DNA from: Rhizobium deserti | GTDB taxonomy: Bacteria; Pseudomonadota; Alphaproteobacteria; Rhizobiales; Rhizobiaceae | Length of the DNA stretch: 64,000 bases | Direction: 5' to 3' | Assembly (NCBI RefSeq): GCF_004358025.1 | Contig: NZ_SMTL01000007.1 | Coordinates: 124,001 to 188,000 of the forward strand | Part shown: in pieces, positions 8,601-16,897 of the stretch | Numbering within the stretch: position 1 is the stretch's first letter | Layout of the letters: the number at the start of each line of letters is the position of its first letter | Position numbers and translations under genes: made by a program | Notes under the pieces: model-generated | Databases searched by the model: none | What the model was told of the DNA's origin: nothing | What the model saw: only the letters and a program-made list of their open reading frames with translations

Positions 8601-9371
8601 TTAGCTCTGGACGGCCTGGATGAAGGCTGCCGTCCTGGCATTTTTCGGCGTGCTGAGGACCTTCGACGCCAAGCCTGTCTCGACCACTTTGCCAGCCTCC
8701 ATAAACGTGACGGTATTGGCGACGTTGCGGGCGAAACCCATTTCGTGGGTGACGACGATCATCGTCATGCCGGAGGAGGCGAGATCGTGCATCACATCGA
8801 GCACTTCAGACACCAACTCCGGGTCGAGCGCCGATGTCGGTTCGTCGAACAGGATCAGTTCCGGCCGCATCCCCATGGCGCGGGCGATTGCCACACGCTG
8901 CTGCTGGCCGCCTGAAAGTTCGGAAGGATAATGGTTCTTCTTGTCGCCGAGGCCAACGCGATCGAGCAGCATTTCGGCATGTTCGCGCGCCGCCTTGGTA
9001 GTCTCGCCCATCACCTGCACAGGGCCTTCCATGATGTTCTGCAGGGCGGTCATGTGCGGGAATAGGTTGAAGCGCTGGAATACCATGCCGATACGCCGGC
9101 GCTGACGGGCGATTTCGCTATCGCTGATCTCGTGCAGCTTGTTGCCATCGCGGCGATAGCCGACCAGCTCGTCACTGACCCAGATAGCGCCGCCATCCAT
9201 GCGCTCGAGCAGGTTGATGCAGCGCAGGAAGGTACTTTTTCCCGAGCCGGAGGGGCCGATAATGCAGCTCACCTCGCCGCGCTTGACCTCCACATTGACT
9301 TTGTCCAGCGCCAGAAAATTCCCGAACCGCTTGCTGACGTCGACGGCCTTGACGATGATTTCGCTTGTCAT
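8601..9371 (-). CDS. ABC transporter ATP-binding protein, polar amino-acid type
   Basis: This 256-residue GlnQ/HisP-class ATPase has Walker [10 protein letters not shown] (about residues 40-48), the Q-loop [14 protein letters not shown], the signature [14 protein letters not shown], Walker [16 protein letters not shown] and the switch His in VVTHEMGFA. It powers import together with the permease at 9382-10251 and the binding protein at 7708-8538. The ATG at 9371 has AAGGAGAT in front. Position and family fit a single-permease amino-acid importer. Confidence 0.95.
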   Translation of the reverse strand: MTSEIIVKAVDVSKRFGNFLALDKVNVEVKRGEVSCIIGPSGSGKSTFLRCINLLERMDGGAIWVSDELVGYRRDGNKLHEISDSEIARQRRRIGMVFQRFNLFPHMTALQNIMEGPVQVMGETTKAAREHAEMLLDRVGLGDKKNHYPSELSGGQQQRVAIARAMGMRPELILFDEPTSALDPELVSEVLDVMHDLASSGMTMIVVTHEMGFARNVANTVTFMEAGKVVETGLASKVLSTPKNARTAAFIQAVQS

Positions 9372-9381
9372 CTCGATCTCC

Positions 9382-10251
9382 TTACACCGACGACCGGATC
9401 GATTTCACACCACGACCGAAATAGCGCTCGATATAGAACTGGCCGACCGAGAGCACGGAGACGACGATCAGATACCAGAAGCTCGCCACCAGCAGCAGTT
9501 CGAGAACGCGAGTGTTGGCGAAGTAGATGATCTGCGCATTGTGCAGAATCTCAGAGTATTGGATGACGCTGGCAAGCGAGGTCAGCTTGACCATGCCGAT
9601 CACCTCATTGCCGATCGGAGGGACCATGACGCGCATGGCCTGGGGCAGAACGATACGGCGCAGCATGCGCATATGCGTCATGCCGATCGAGCGGGCCGCC
9701 TCGTATTGGCCGGTATCGACCGACAAGAGGCCGCTGCGGACGACTTCGGACGTATAAGCACCCTGCGAAATGCCGAGGCCAAGCATGGCGGCGACGAAGG
9801 GCGTCATCAGATCGACGGTGCGGAATTCGAAGAGGCCGGGAATGCCCATGGTCGGAAAGATAAGCGCAAGGTTGAACCAGATCATCAGCTGCAGCAGCGC
9901 CGGCGCGCCTCGGAAGATCCAGACATAAGCGACGGCGATCGACGACAGAACCGGATTGCCCGAGATGCGCATGATGGCGATGACGACCCCAAGGACAATG
10001 CCGAGCGCCATGGCTGCAACGGTCATCAGCAGCGTGTTGCCGAGGCCGGCAATAATCGTCGGCGCAAACATGAAATCGCGCACATAGCTCCATTCGATCT
10101 GGCCGACGCTGAAGGCGCGCACCAGGGCCGCCAGCAGCAGAAGAACCACCGCCGCGGCGACCATGCGGCCGATATGCCGCTTCGGCACAAGCTCGAGATG
10201 AGCGATTTCGTATTTGTTGGCGTCGATAGGCGCGGTGGAGGAAAGGGTCAT
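9382..10251 (-). CDS. ABC transporter permease, polar amino-acid type
   Basis: This 289-residue inner-membrane permease of the HisM/GlnP family has a cytoplasmic N-terminal tail of about 35 residues, then about five to six membrane segments. The ATPase-contact EAA loop reads YEAARSIGMTHMRMLRRIVLPQA. The start is ATG 10251, which overlaps the TGA of the C-N lyase gene as ATGA and implies translational coupling. A longer frame upstream (to 10590) only shadows the lyase. With one permease gene, the transporter is probably a homodimer in the membrane. Confidence 0.92.
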   Translation of the reverse strand: MTLSSTAPIDANKYEIAHLELVPKRHIGRMVAAAVVLLLLAALVRAFSVGQIEWSYVRDFMFAPTIIAGLGNTLLMTVAAMALGIVLGVVIAIMRISGNPVLSSIAVAYVWIFRGAPALLQLMIWFNLALIFPTMGIPGLFEFRTVDLMTPFVAAMLGLGISQGAYTSEVVRSGLLSVDTGQYEAARSIGMTHMRMLRRIVLPQAMRVMVPPIGNEVIGMVKLTSLASVIQYSEILHNAQIIYFANTRVLELLLVASFWYLIVVSVLSVGQFYIERYFGRGVKSIRSSV

Positions 10252-11714
10252 CGAAGGGCCGTCTTCTTTCCGCTGGCGCCGGCTTTGGAGAAGGCCGAAC
10301 CCGACAGGCGTGAGGTGGCAAAAATCCGAAAGTCGTCGATGGCCGCCTCGAACCGGGCGATCTGCTCGCGCACCCGGTCCGGCGCCGTCGAGCCGTAGCC
10401 GGTGCGGCTGGCCAAGGCGTGTTCCAGCGTGATAGCCTCCAGCATGCCCGCGTTGAGGCGGCTGTCTATGGCGGGCAGGTCCGCTTCGGTCAGGCCGGCG
10501 AGATCGTGGCCGCGTTCTTCGCAATAACGCACGACTGCGCCGGTGATTTCGTGGGCATCGGCAAAAGGAATGTCCTGGGCGACCAACCAATCGGCCACCT
10601 CGGTTGCCAGGGTGAAGCCGCGAGGGGCTTCTTCGCGGAGCTTTTCGGTGTTGAATTCCATCGTTGCCACCATGCCCGCGAAAGCCGGCAAGATCAGTTC
10701 CAGCGTGTCGATCGTCTCGAACAGGACCTTCTTGTCCTCGGCCAGATCCCGGTTGTAGGCAAGCGGCATAGCCTTCATCGTGGCGAGGAAGCCGGCGACA
10801 TTGCCGATCAACGTGCCGGACATGCCGCGCGTCAGTTCGGCGATGTCCGGGTTCTTCTTCTGCGGCATGATTGAAGAGCCGGTCGAATAGCTGTCATGCA
10901 GGCGCACCCAGCTGAACTGTTTCGAGCTCCAGATGCAGATTTCTTCCGCCAGCCGCGACAGATCGACGGCGACCAGCGAGCAGATGAACAGGAATTCGGC
11001 AACGAGATCTCGCGATGCCACGGCGTCGATAGAGTTTTCGCAGGCTGCCGAATAGCCGAGTTCGACAGCGGACAGGTCGGGGCGGTTGACAATACCAGAG
11101 CCGGCCAAGGCTGCTGCACCGAGCGGCGAGCGGTCGAAACGACGGTCGAAATCGCCGAACCGTTGCAGGTCGCGCAACAGCGACTGGGCATGCGCCATCA
11201 TGTGATGGCCGAGTACCACCGGCTGGGCCGGCTGCAGGTGGGTGAAGCCCGGCATTACCGTCTCGGTGTGTTTGGCTGCCTGCTCGCGAATGGCGTCCTC
11301 GACGGCGATCACGCCAGCGCTCAGTTCGCGCGCCATGCGGCGCAGGTAGAGGCGGGTATTGTTGGCGGTCTGGTCATTGCGCGAACGACCGGCCCGCAGC
11401 TTGCCGCCAAGTGGGCCAAGACGGGCCATCAGCAGGCGTTCCAGAAAGGTGTGGACGTCCTCGTCGCCGGCGATCGGCTTTTCGGTGCCGGCATCGATAT
11501 CGGTCTCGATCGCATCCAGCGTGGCGCGGATCTTTGTGAATTCTGCTTCATCCAGCACGCCGGCGCGCTTCAGTTCGGACGCGTGCGCCCGTGAACCGGT
11601 GATGTCCTCCCGGTACAGGCGGAAGTAGGAGGCGGGCGCTCGCGACAGATTGGCGAGGGCTTCAGAAGGGCCTGACTTAAAGCGGCCGCCCCAGAGTTGT
11701 GTAGATTCGGACAT
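10248..11714 (-). CDS. argininosuccinate-lyase-family C-N lyase (argH paralog)
   Basis: This 488-residue fumarase/aspartase-superfamily lyase has family motifs WGGRF, AGRSRNDQ, GFTHLQPAQPV (general-acid His region) and the flexible catalytic-serine loop GSSIMPQKKNPD. It is most similar to argininosuccinate lyase, which makes arginine and fumarate. Here, however, it heads a catabolic operon with an importer and an MmgE/PrpD protein and no arg genes. Relatives with other substrates include ethylenediamine-disuccinate lyase and iminodisuccinate C-N lyases, and these fit the context. A TTG at 11717 directly precedes ATG 11714; ATG is chosen. No clear ribosome site is visible. A second, biosynthetic argH would be expected elsewhere. 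Confidence 0.88.
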   Translation of the reverse strand: MSESTQLWGGRFKSGPSEALANLSRAPASYFRLYREDITGSRAHASELKRAGVLDEAEFTKIRATLDAIETDIDAGTEKPIAGDEDVHTFLERLLMARLGPLGGKLRAGRSRNDQTANNTRLYLRRMARELSAGVIAVEDAIREQAAKHTETVMPGFTHLQPAQPVVLGHHMMAHAQSLLRDLQRFGDFDRRFDRSPLGAAALAGSGIVNRPDLSAVELGYSAACENSIDAVASRDLVAEFLFICSLVAVDLSRLAEEICIWSSKQFSWVRLHDSYSTGSSIMPQKKNPDIAELTRGMSGTLIGNVAGFLATMKAMPLAYNRDLAEDKKVLFETIDTLELILPAFAGMVATMEFNTEKLREEAPRGFTLATEVADWLVAQDIPFADAHEITGAVVRYCEERGHDLAGLTEADLPAIDSRLNAGMLEAITLEHALASRTGYGSTAPDRVREQIARFEAAIDDFRIFATSRLSGSAFSKAGASGKKTALR

Positions 11715-11726
11715 CAAAATGCTCTG

Positions 11727-11747
11727 CTTGCTTGGACTTTAAGCAAG
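11727..11747. promoter_or_regulatory. inverted repeat in the lyase/LysR divergent promoter region
   Basis: CTTGCTT and AAGCAAG are separated by 7 bases, starting 13 bases upstream of the lyase start and about 130 bases from the divergent LysR start. LysR regulators usually bind interrupted dyads in such shared regions, so this is a candidate site for the neighbouring LysR. The short distance to the start codon would suit repression or a leader hairpin. Confidence 0.45.
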
Positions 11748-11875
11748 GTTTGCATGTGCTGCTTTATTGACCAAATGATTTTATTTCGCTGACGGTATGA
11801 GGAAAACGACTAGCGATGCTGATCGTGAACAGGGTAGCTTCAGCGGCAAAGGCTGAAACAACGGGGATAGTATGA

Positions 11876-12775
11876 ATGGCAAAAGGACAGGCATTGCCTT
11901 CGACAACCGCGCTGCGTGTGCTCTTGGCCATAGCCGAACGGGGCTCGACCAGCGCTGCAGCTGACAGCACGAACCTGTCACAGAGCGCTGTCAGCAAGCA
12001 GCTGCTTGCTCTTGAGCAGTTGATTGGCAGTCCCGCCTTTATCCGGACCCCACGCGGAATGGCTCCCACGGAAGCGGGCAGGATCTATATCGAGCATGCC
12101 CGCACCGCGTTGAAGGCCATGGAAGATGCCGCTCTGCGGGTAGCCCGCTTGAAGCCGGGGCCGCGGGTGCTTCGCCTGCAGGTGCCACCAATCTTCGGAG
12201 ACCGCTGGCTGCTGCCGCGATTTGCCGAATTCAGTGAAGCCCATCCCGAGATTGAGGTGCAGTTCACCACATTCGTCTCGCCGACCCAGACGGAAGCGCC
12301 GGATGGCATGTTCCGGTTCTTGAGGGAACCATTGCCGGACGAGAAGACGCAATATCTTTTCGGACGAGATGTGCTGCTGGTGAGCGCACCGTCCTATTGG
12401 CAGAAGAACGGCATGCCCCAGACGATCGATGAGGCCGCCGAAGGCGTCATGCTAGAACATCCGCAAACGGAGCTGCATTGGCGGCATTTTGCGGAAAGCC
12501 TAGGTCGGCCAGATCTTGCAGTTCGGCATATTACTCGCTTCGGCTATTACACGATGGTCATCCGTGCCGCCTTGGCGGGGCAGGGCATGGCACTGGTGCC
12601 ACGGGGGCTGATGACGGAGGATCTGACTGAGGGGCGTTTGGTCAATCCGAATAGTTTGGGCTACCGAAGCGACTATGGATACTGGTTCGCCCGACCTGAC
12701 ACGGCGGTCGTCAGCGACGCCATGCAGGTCTTCGAGACATGGCTGCTATCTGTTGCGGCCCACAGGCGCGACTGA
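11876..12775 (+). CDS. LysR-family regulator (GcvA-like)
   Basis: This 299-residue LysR protein has a winged helix at residues 8-66 (ALRVLLAIAERGSTSAAADSTNLSQSAVSKQLLALEQLIGSPAFIRTPRGMAPTEAG pattern) followed by a co-inducer domain. The DNA-binding part resembles the GcvA group. It is divergent from the C-N lyase operon with a 161-base intergenic region, the classic arrangement for a LysR activator of its neighbour. ATG 11876 follows ACGGGGAT. It probably senses the operon's substrate or a breakdown product and controls 11714-5365. Confidence 0.9.
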   Translation: MAKGQALPSTTALRVLLAIAERGSTSAAADSTNLSQSAVSKQLLALEQLIGSPAFIRTPRGMAPTEAGRIYIEHARTALKAMEDAALRVARLKPGPRVLRLQVPPIFGDRWLLPRFAEFSEAHPEIEVQFTTFVSPTQTEAPDGMFRFLREPLPDEKTQYLFGRDVLLVSAPSYWQKNGMPQTIDEAAEGVMLEHPQTELHWRHFAESLGRPDLAVRHITRFGYYTMVIRAALAGQGMALVPRGLMTEDLTEGRLVNPNSLGYRSDYGYWFARPDTAVVSDAMQVFETWLLSVAAHRRD

Positions 12776-12904
12776 ACTGCCCGCCGTGGCGTTGCGGTGA
12801 GAGCGGATACAACCCCTGCTTCGGATCTCGGAGGAACGCTCTAAAGCCGCCCCTACATTTCGCAGGCGCAGTCACTCTCTTACCACACACTATCACCATG
12901 TGCT

Positions 12905-12920
12905 GGACAGTCATCTGTCC
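12905..12920. repeat. inverted repeat GGACAG-TCAT-CTGTCC
   Basis: This perfect 6-bp dyad with a 4-base spacer lies in the 230-base gap between the LysR gene and the alpha/beta hydrolase, just upstream of a stress-sigma-like promoter. It could be the LysR gene's terminator hairpin (no T run) or an operator. Nothing else is recognisable in the gap. Confidence 0.3.
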
Positions 12921-12927
12921 CAGAAAA

Positions 12928-12952
12928 GGAACATCCGCTTGTAACTTCAGTT
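12928..12952 (+). promoter_or_regulatory. sigma-EcfG/RpoE2-like promoter before the alpha/beta hydrolase
   Basis: GGAAC at 12928-12932 is followed after 16 bases by AGTT (GGAAC-N18-TT). This is the form of the rhizobial general-stress sigma factor consensus. It lies 27-54 bases upstream of the possible starts of the hydrolase gene. The -10 part matches three of four bases of CGTT. Confidence 0.45.
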
Positions 12953-13005
12953 AGGCCGCGTAACCGGACGCCTTTTCCGTGCCGCGTAACGATCATGTGA
13001 GCGCA

Positions 13006-13965
13006 ATGAATATCGATCCCATGACGATCTTTGAGCGGAGTGAGATAGCCAGCGCCCACCGCCTCAACCGGATATTGGCGTATCTGCCGCGTTACCATAC
13101 CGGCCGTCGCCCCAATGCGAGACTGCTGAACGCTCTCATCGGAATCGGTCAGAAATTTGCACCGAGCGTGCAGTCTAAAGATGTTTCACTTTCCGCTTTT
13201 CAGATTACCGTTCCAAGTGGCAAGCGGGAAGTCCGGCTGCTCCGGCCGCCTGCTCCGGGTTCTGCGATTTTCCTGCACTTCCACGGTGGCGCCTGGGTGC
13301 TTGGCAATGCTCGTTTGGACGATCGATGGAATGCATCGATTGCCAGCAAAGCCGATGTGACCGTGGCGGCCCCCGACTTCCATCTGGCGACCGACGATCA
13401 CCTAGATCGGACCATCGACGATGCCGTCGCCGTGACGGAATGGATCCTCGACCATCTTGACCAGCTCGGTGCCAAGACACTTTTCATCGGCGGCGAATCG
13501 TCAGGCGCACATCTAGCCGCTTGCAGCCTTGTGCGGCTGGCAGCCCGCCGCCCATTGAATGGCCTTTGCGGCTTCTTGTCCTTTTGCGGCGCCTTCGACA
13601 TGGCGGGTTCGGACAGCCTGAAGCAGGCCGACGGCCGGAGCCTCATCCTCGACGCGCCATCCGCTCTTCGCAACCTTGAACGTCTCACCGCCACACTGCC
13701 TGCCGGTGCCGTGCATTCTCCGGAGGTCTCCCCTTATCTTGCCGATTTGAGTGGCATGCCACCCGCTCTCTTCATTGGCGGAGCGCTTGATCCCATCAGG
13801 GACGACAGCCAGAAAATCTATGACCGCTGGGCCGGCTGCAACGGCAATGCCACAATCCTGATCGTGCCCGAAGCGCCGCACGGTTTTGAGCGCCTGCCGA
13901 CAAGGCTGGCAGATAAAACTCTGGCCTATGCCTGTGAGTGGATGAAGAAGGTCGCCTATGCCTGA
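13006..13965 (+). CDS. alpha/beta hydrolase (esterase/lipase of the HSL type)
   Basis: This protein of about 319 residues has an alpha/beta-hydrolase fold. It shows the oxyanion-hole motif HFHGGAW, the nucleophile elbow GESSG and a late catalytic His in PEAPHGFERL. The probable acid is the Asp in GALDPIRDD. This layout is typical of hormone-sensitive-lipase-like carboxylesterases acting on small esters. The start is uncertain: GTG 12979, ATG 13006 and ATG 13021 are in frame, and none has a strong ribosome site. A stress-sigma-like promoter lies just upstream. It appears monocistronic, and its substrate is unknown. Confidence 0.82.
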   Translation: MNIDPMTIFERSEIASAHRLNRILAYLPRYHTGRRPNARLLNALIGIGQKFAPSVQSKDVSLSAFQITVPSGKREVRLLRPPAPGSAIFLHFHGGAWVLGNARLDDRWNASIASKADVTVAAPDFHLATDDHLDRTIDDAVAVTEWILDHLDQLGAKTLFIGGESSGAHLAACSLVRLAARRPLNGLCGFLSFCGAFDMAGSDSLKQADGRSLILDAPSALRNLERLTATLPAGAVHSPEVSPYLADLSGMPPALFIGGALDPIRDDSQKIYDRWAGCNGNATILIVPEAPHGFERLPTRLADKTLAYACEWMKKVAYA

Positions 13966-14028
13966 CGGCTGATTTGGGCATTCAAGACGGCTCATCAGAT
14001 CTGCCCGCTCAGTCCGTGATTATTTTCT

Positions 14029-14042
14029 TGCACACGCGTGCA
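14029..14042. promoter_or_regulatory. candidate LacI-type operator before the ABC/GDPD operon
   Basis: TGCACACGCGTGCA is a near-perfect palindrome with one mismatched pair and the central CG typical of LacI-family sites. It lies about 130 bases upstream of the binding-protein start, in the 206-base gap 13966-14171 that otherwise shows nothing. The operon it precedes encodes a LacI protein, and another LacI gene follows, so it is a natural candidate target. Confidence 0.45.
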
Positions 14043-14171
14043 TCTGTCATGCCGGTGTTATGCACCCAGCTTAAATCGCTTCCTGTTGATGATCTTTCGA
14101 ACCCTTGTTCCGCTGGAAGCGCAATGCTGCTGAAGCCGGAAGCAAGGCTCTCGCTCTTCGGGGAGTTACCA

Positions 14172-15518
14172 ATGACCGTGTTTCCGCTCCTGAAATCCGC
14201 CGCGATCGCAGCCGTTCTGCTGGCTTCGACCGCGGTCTTCGCTTCTGCCAAAGATGTCACTATCTCCGTTTGGGCGGGCGGTTCCGGGCCCAACGACAAC
14301 TACCGGGTCGATGCGATCGAGGTCGCAGCCGACATCCTGGAGCGTGAAGCGGCCATCCGCGGCGAGCAGCTCAATATCACCGTCCAGAAGACGCCCTATT
14401 CCGGCTGGGAGGAATTCAAGCAAGCCATCACGCTTGCCGCCGAAGCCAAAAAGGCGCCCAACATCGTTGCCACCGGTCATGAAGATATCGGCCCCTGGGC
14501 CCAGTCTGGGCTCATCGTGCCGATCGAGGATTATGTCGATCTCGACAGCTGGCCGGTCAGCGACATCTATCCTAATCTTATGGAAATCTCCTCCTTCAAC
14601 GGCGTCGTTTACGGCATCCCGCAGGATGCGGAATCGCGTCCTTTCTTCTTCTGGAAGCCTTATATGAAGCAGATCGGCTATACCGACGCCGATTTGGAGG
14701 CTTTGCCGGCAAAGGTCGAGAAGGGCGAGTACACGCTGAAGAACGTCCTCGAAGATGCCAGGAAGATGCAGGACAAGGGCCTCGTCCAGGCGGGTTACGG
14801 CTTCTATCCGCGCAACTCGAACGGCCCGGACTACTGGCAGTTCTACACATCGTTCGGCGGCGTCATGGAAGAAGAAGGAAAGCTCGTCTTCGACAAGGCG
14901 GCCATGAAGCGCACCTACCAGTTCTTTGCAGATGCCGTGAAAAACGGCGTTATCAAGAAGAACCATATCGGCATGCCGGGCGACCAGTGGTGGAAGGAAG
15001 TTGCCACCGGCAAGGCCGGCATCTGGCACGGCGGCACTTGGCATTACGCCCGCCTCGTCAACCAGGAAGGCCTCAAGGACTTCTTCGACAACGTCCAGTT
15101 CACGCTGATTCCAGCGGGCGAGGGCGGCAAGGCGAACACCCTGACCCATCCGGTGGTTTATCTTCTGACCGCGGGCCATACGCCTGAGGAAACGCAGATC
15201 GCCGCCGACCTGGTAAAGATCGCGTCCGAGCCGCGCATCAACGCGCTGCATGCCATCAAGTCGGCCCATCTCGGCATTTCCGAAGCCGAAACCAAGGTGG
15301 ATCTCTATGCTGGCGACCGCTGGGCCTCGGAAGCGACGGCGCGCCTTCTGCCGCATGCCAACGCCATGCCTAACAATGCGGATTTCGGCAAATACTGGAC
15401 CATCATGTGGAAGAATCTCGAAGCTTCCTGGACCGGGGCCAAGACTGCGGATGCAGCGGCCAGCGATGCCGAGGCTGAACTGAAGGCGACACTCGGCGCG
15501 GCAATTATCATCCGCTGA
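14172..15518 (+). CDS. ABC transporter substrate-binding protein, family 1 (carbohydrate type)
   Basis: This 448-residue periplasmic binding protein has a signal peptide (MTVFPLLKSAAIAAVLLASTAVFASA) and the MalE/UgpB-type fold. Clear blocks include ITVWAGG-like ISVWAGGSGPND, AAEAKKAPNIV, YGIPQDAESRPFFFWKP and GKAGIWHGGTWHYA. ATG 14172 follows GGGGAG; the longer open frame upstream is not needed. It is the first gene of the operon with two permeases, a MalK-type ATPase, a GDPD-LacI fusion and an IMPase-family phosphatase. The downstream enzymes suggest that the ligand is a phosphodiester or glycosyl phosphate rather than a plain sugar. That is inference. Confidence 0.9.
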   Translation: MTVFPLLKSAAIAAVLLASTAVFASAKDVTISVWAGGSGPNDNYRVDAIEVAADILEREAAIRGEQLNITVQKTPYSGWEEFKQAITLAAEAKKAPNIVATGHEDIGPWAQSGLIVPIEDYVDLDSWPVSDIYPNLMEISSFNGVVYGIPQDAESRPFFFWKPYMKQIGYTDADLEALPAKVEKGEYTLKNVLEDARKMQDKGLVQAGYGFYPRNSNGPDYWQFYTSFGGVMEEEGKLVFDKAAMKRTYQFFADAVKNGVIKKNHIGMPGDQWWKEVATGKAGIWHGGTWHYARLVNQEGLKDFFDNVQFTLIPAGEGGKANTLTHPVVYLLTAGHTPEETQIAADLVKIASEPRINALHAIKSAHLGISEAETKVDLYAGDRWASEATARLLPHANAMPNNADFGKYWTIMWKNLEASWTGAKTADAAASDAEAELKATLGAAIIIR

Positions 15519-15540
15519 TCGGGCACGCTCCTGCCTGACC

Positions 15541-15568
15541 GCGGGCGGCGTTTCGCTCCGCCGCCCGC
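15541..15568 (+). terminator. intercistronic hairpin after the binding-protein gene
   Basis: GCGGGCGGCG and CGCCGCCCGC form a perfect 10-bp stem with an 8-base loop, in the 75-base gap before the first permease gene. Without a U tract it probably protects the binding-protein mRNA and lowers downstream expression, a common feature of ABC operons. Confidence 0.65.
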
Positions 15569-15593
15569 ACCCCATCCTTCAAGGCTGCCCTTT

Positions 15594-16895
15594 ATGAAAA
15601 CATCGCGAATGCTCGGTCTGGTGATGATCGCCCCTGCGGCCATCATTATCCTGCTGTTCTTCCTGATGCCGGTGATTCTTACCGCTGTCTTCGCCATGAC
15701 CAATATGAGCACGGCAACAGGCATTTCCGCCGGAGCCTACCAGGTCACGCAGGCCGCGGTGAACCGCCTGAAGACGGACATGCCGGAACTTGCGGCAGGT
15801 ATTTCCGAACCGCGCTTCGTCATTGACGAGGACGGTCTGACACAGCTGGACGCCCTGAAGCTGAAGCCCGGCTTCACGGCCGAGCTTCGCGCCAGCCATC
15901 TCGGCGAGGTGTTTCTCTCGCGGCGCGAGGCGGAACGGATGATCAAGTCGCTGAAAGAGCGGCCATCGACCCGAGAGGTCAAGCAGATCTCGGATGTTTT
16001 CAACCGATCGGTGATGAACACGCGCTTCGAAGACCGGGCGGCCCTCATGGAAAGCCTGGCCAAATTAGGATTCAAACTTTCTCCTCAGGACGAGGAAAAG
16101 GTAAGCCGGGCGACATATACCGGCTGGATCTGGACCGCCGACAACTTTCGCACCATTGCCAATTCGCAGGACATGGGACAGATCCTGCTCAACACCGGCT
16201 TCTATGTCGCCGTTACGCTGCTGCTCTTCAATGTGGGCTACGCGCTGCTTCTCGCGGTGACGACACATTACATGCCCGCGTCTACCGCATCCGTCTTTCG
16301 AGCGATCTGGCTGCTGCCGCGCATCACGCCGGTGGTCATCTATGTGCTGATGTGGAAATGGCTGACTTGGGACAACGGCTTCATCTCGCTGTTCATGGGC
16401 CTCTTCGGTCATCCGCCGAAGAACTACCTTCTCGACAGCGCCGGTAGTGCTTGGTTCTTCGTCATTCTGATCAACGGCTTTATCGGCGCATCTATGGGCA
16501 TGCTGGTTTTCTCCTCGGCCATCAAGGCAATCCCGCAGACGCATTTCTATGCCAGCGAAGTGGACGGCGCCAATCGCTGGCAGCAGATCCGCTATATTAT
16601 CCTGCCGCAACTCCGTTGGCCGATCCTCTTCGTCACCTGCTACCAGACGCTGTCGCTGCTGGCATCCTTCAACGAAATCCTGCTTTCGACCCGCGGCGGT
16701 CCCGGTCGATCAACCGAAGTTTGGTCGCTCGCCGCCTATCACACGGCTTTGCAGAACTATACCGGCAACCTGGAATACGGGCTTGGCGCCGCCATGGCCC
16801 TCGTGCTGGTGGTAGTGGGCGTCATCCTGTCGCTCATCTACCTGCGCGTCTTTCGCTACGACACGCTTGTTACCAAGCCGCTGATCGAGGACTGA
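15594..16895 (+). CDS. ABC transporter permease, MalF-like with periplasmic insert
   Basis: This 433-residue inner-membrane permease has its first membrane helix at about residues 8-30, then a hydrophilic stretch of roughly 150 residues before the next helix (about 195). The insert resembles the MalF P2 position. A second cluster of helices and the EAA loop (SEVDGANRWQQIRYIILPQ, about 320) follow. The insert makes it longer than the usual 290-320-residue sugar permease. It pairs with the permease at 16898 and the MalK-type ATPase at 17755. The insert may dock the binding protein. Confidence 0.9.
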   Translation: MKTSRMLGLVMIAPAAIIILLFFLMPVILTAVFAMTNMSTATGISAGAYQVTQAAVNRLKTDMPELAAGISEPRFVIDEDGLTQLDALKLKPGFTAELRASHLGEVFLSRREAERMIKSLKERPSTREVKQISDVFNRSVMNTRFEDRAALMESLAKLGFKLSPQDEEKVSRATYTGWIWTADNFRTIANSQDMGQILLNTGFYVAVTLLLFNVGYALLLAVTTHYMPASTASVFRAIWLLPRITPVVIYVLMWKWLTWDNGFISLFMGLFGHPPKNYLLDSAGSAWFFVILINGFIGASMGMLVFSSAIKAIPQTHFYASEVDGANRWQQIRYIILPQLRWPILFVTCYQTLSLLASFNEILLSTRGGPGRSTEVWSLAAYHTALQNYTGNLEYGLGAAMALVLVVVGVILSLIYLRVFRYDTLVTKPLIED

Positions 16896-16897
16896 GG

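Noticed and set aside
9199-10398. 399-codon plus-strand frame opposite the ABC permease and C-N lyase
   Set aside because: Low-complexity Arg/His/Asp-rich product, antisense to clear genes, and no ribosome site.
10252-10590. N-terminal extension of the permease frame up to 10590
   Set aside because: This part is the C-N lyase read in another frame; the ATG at 10251 has an ATGA overlap and begins the permease homology.
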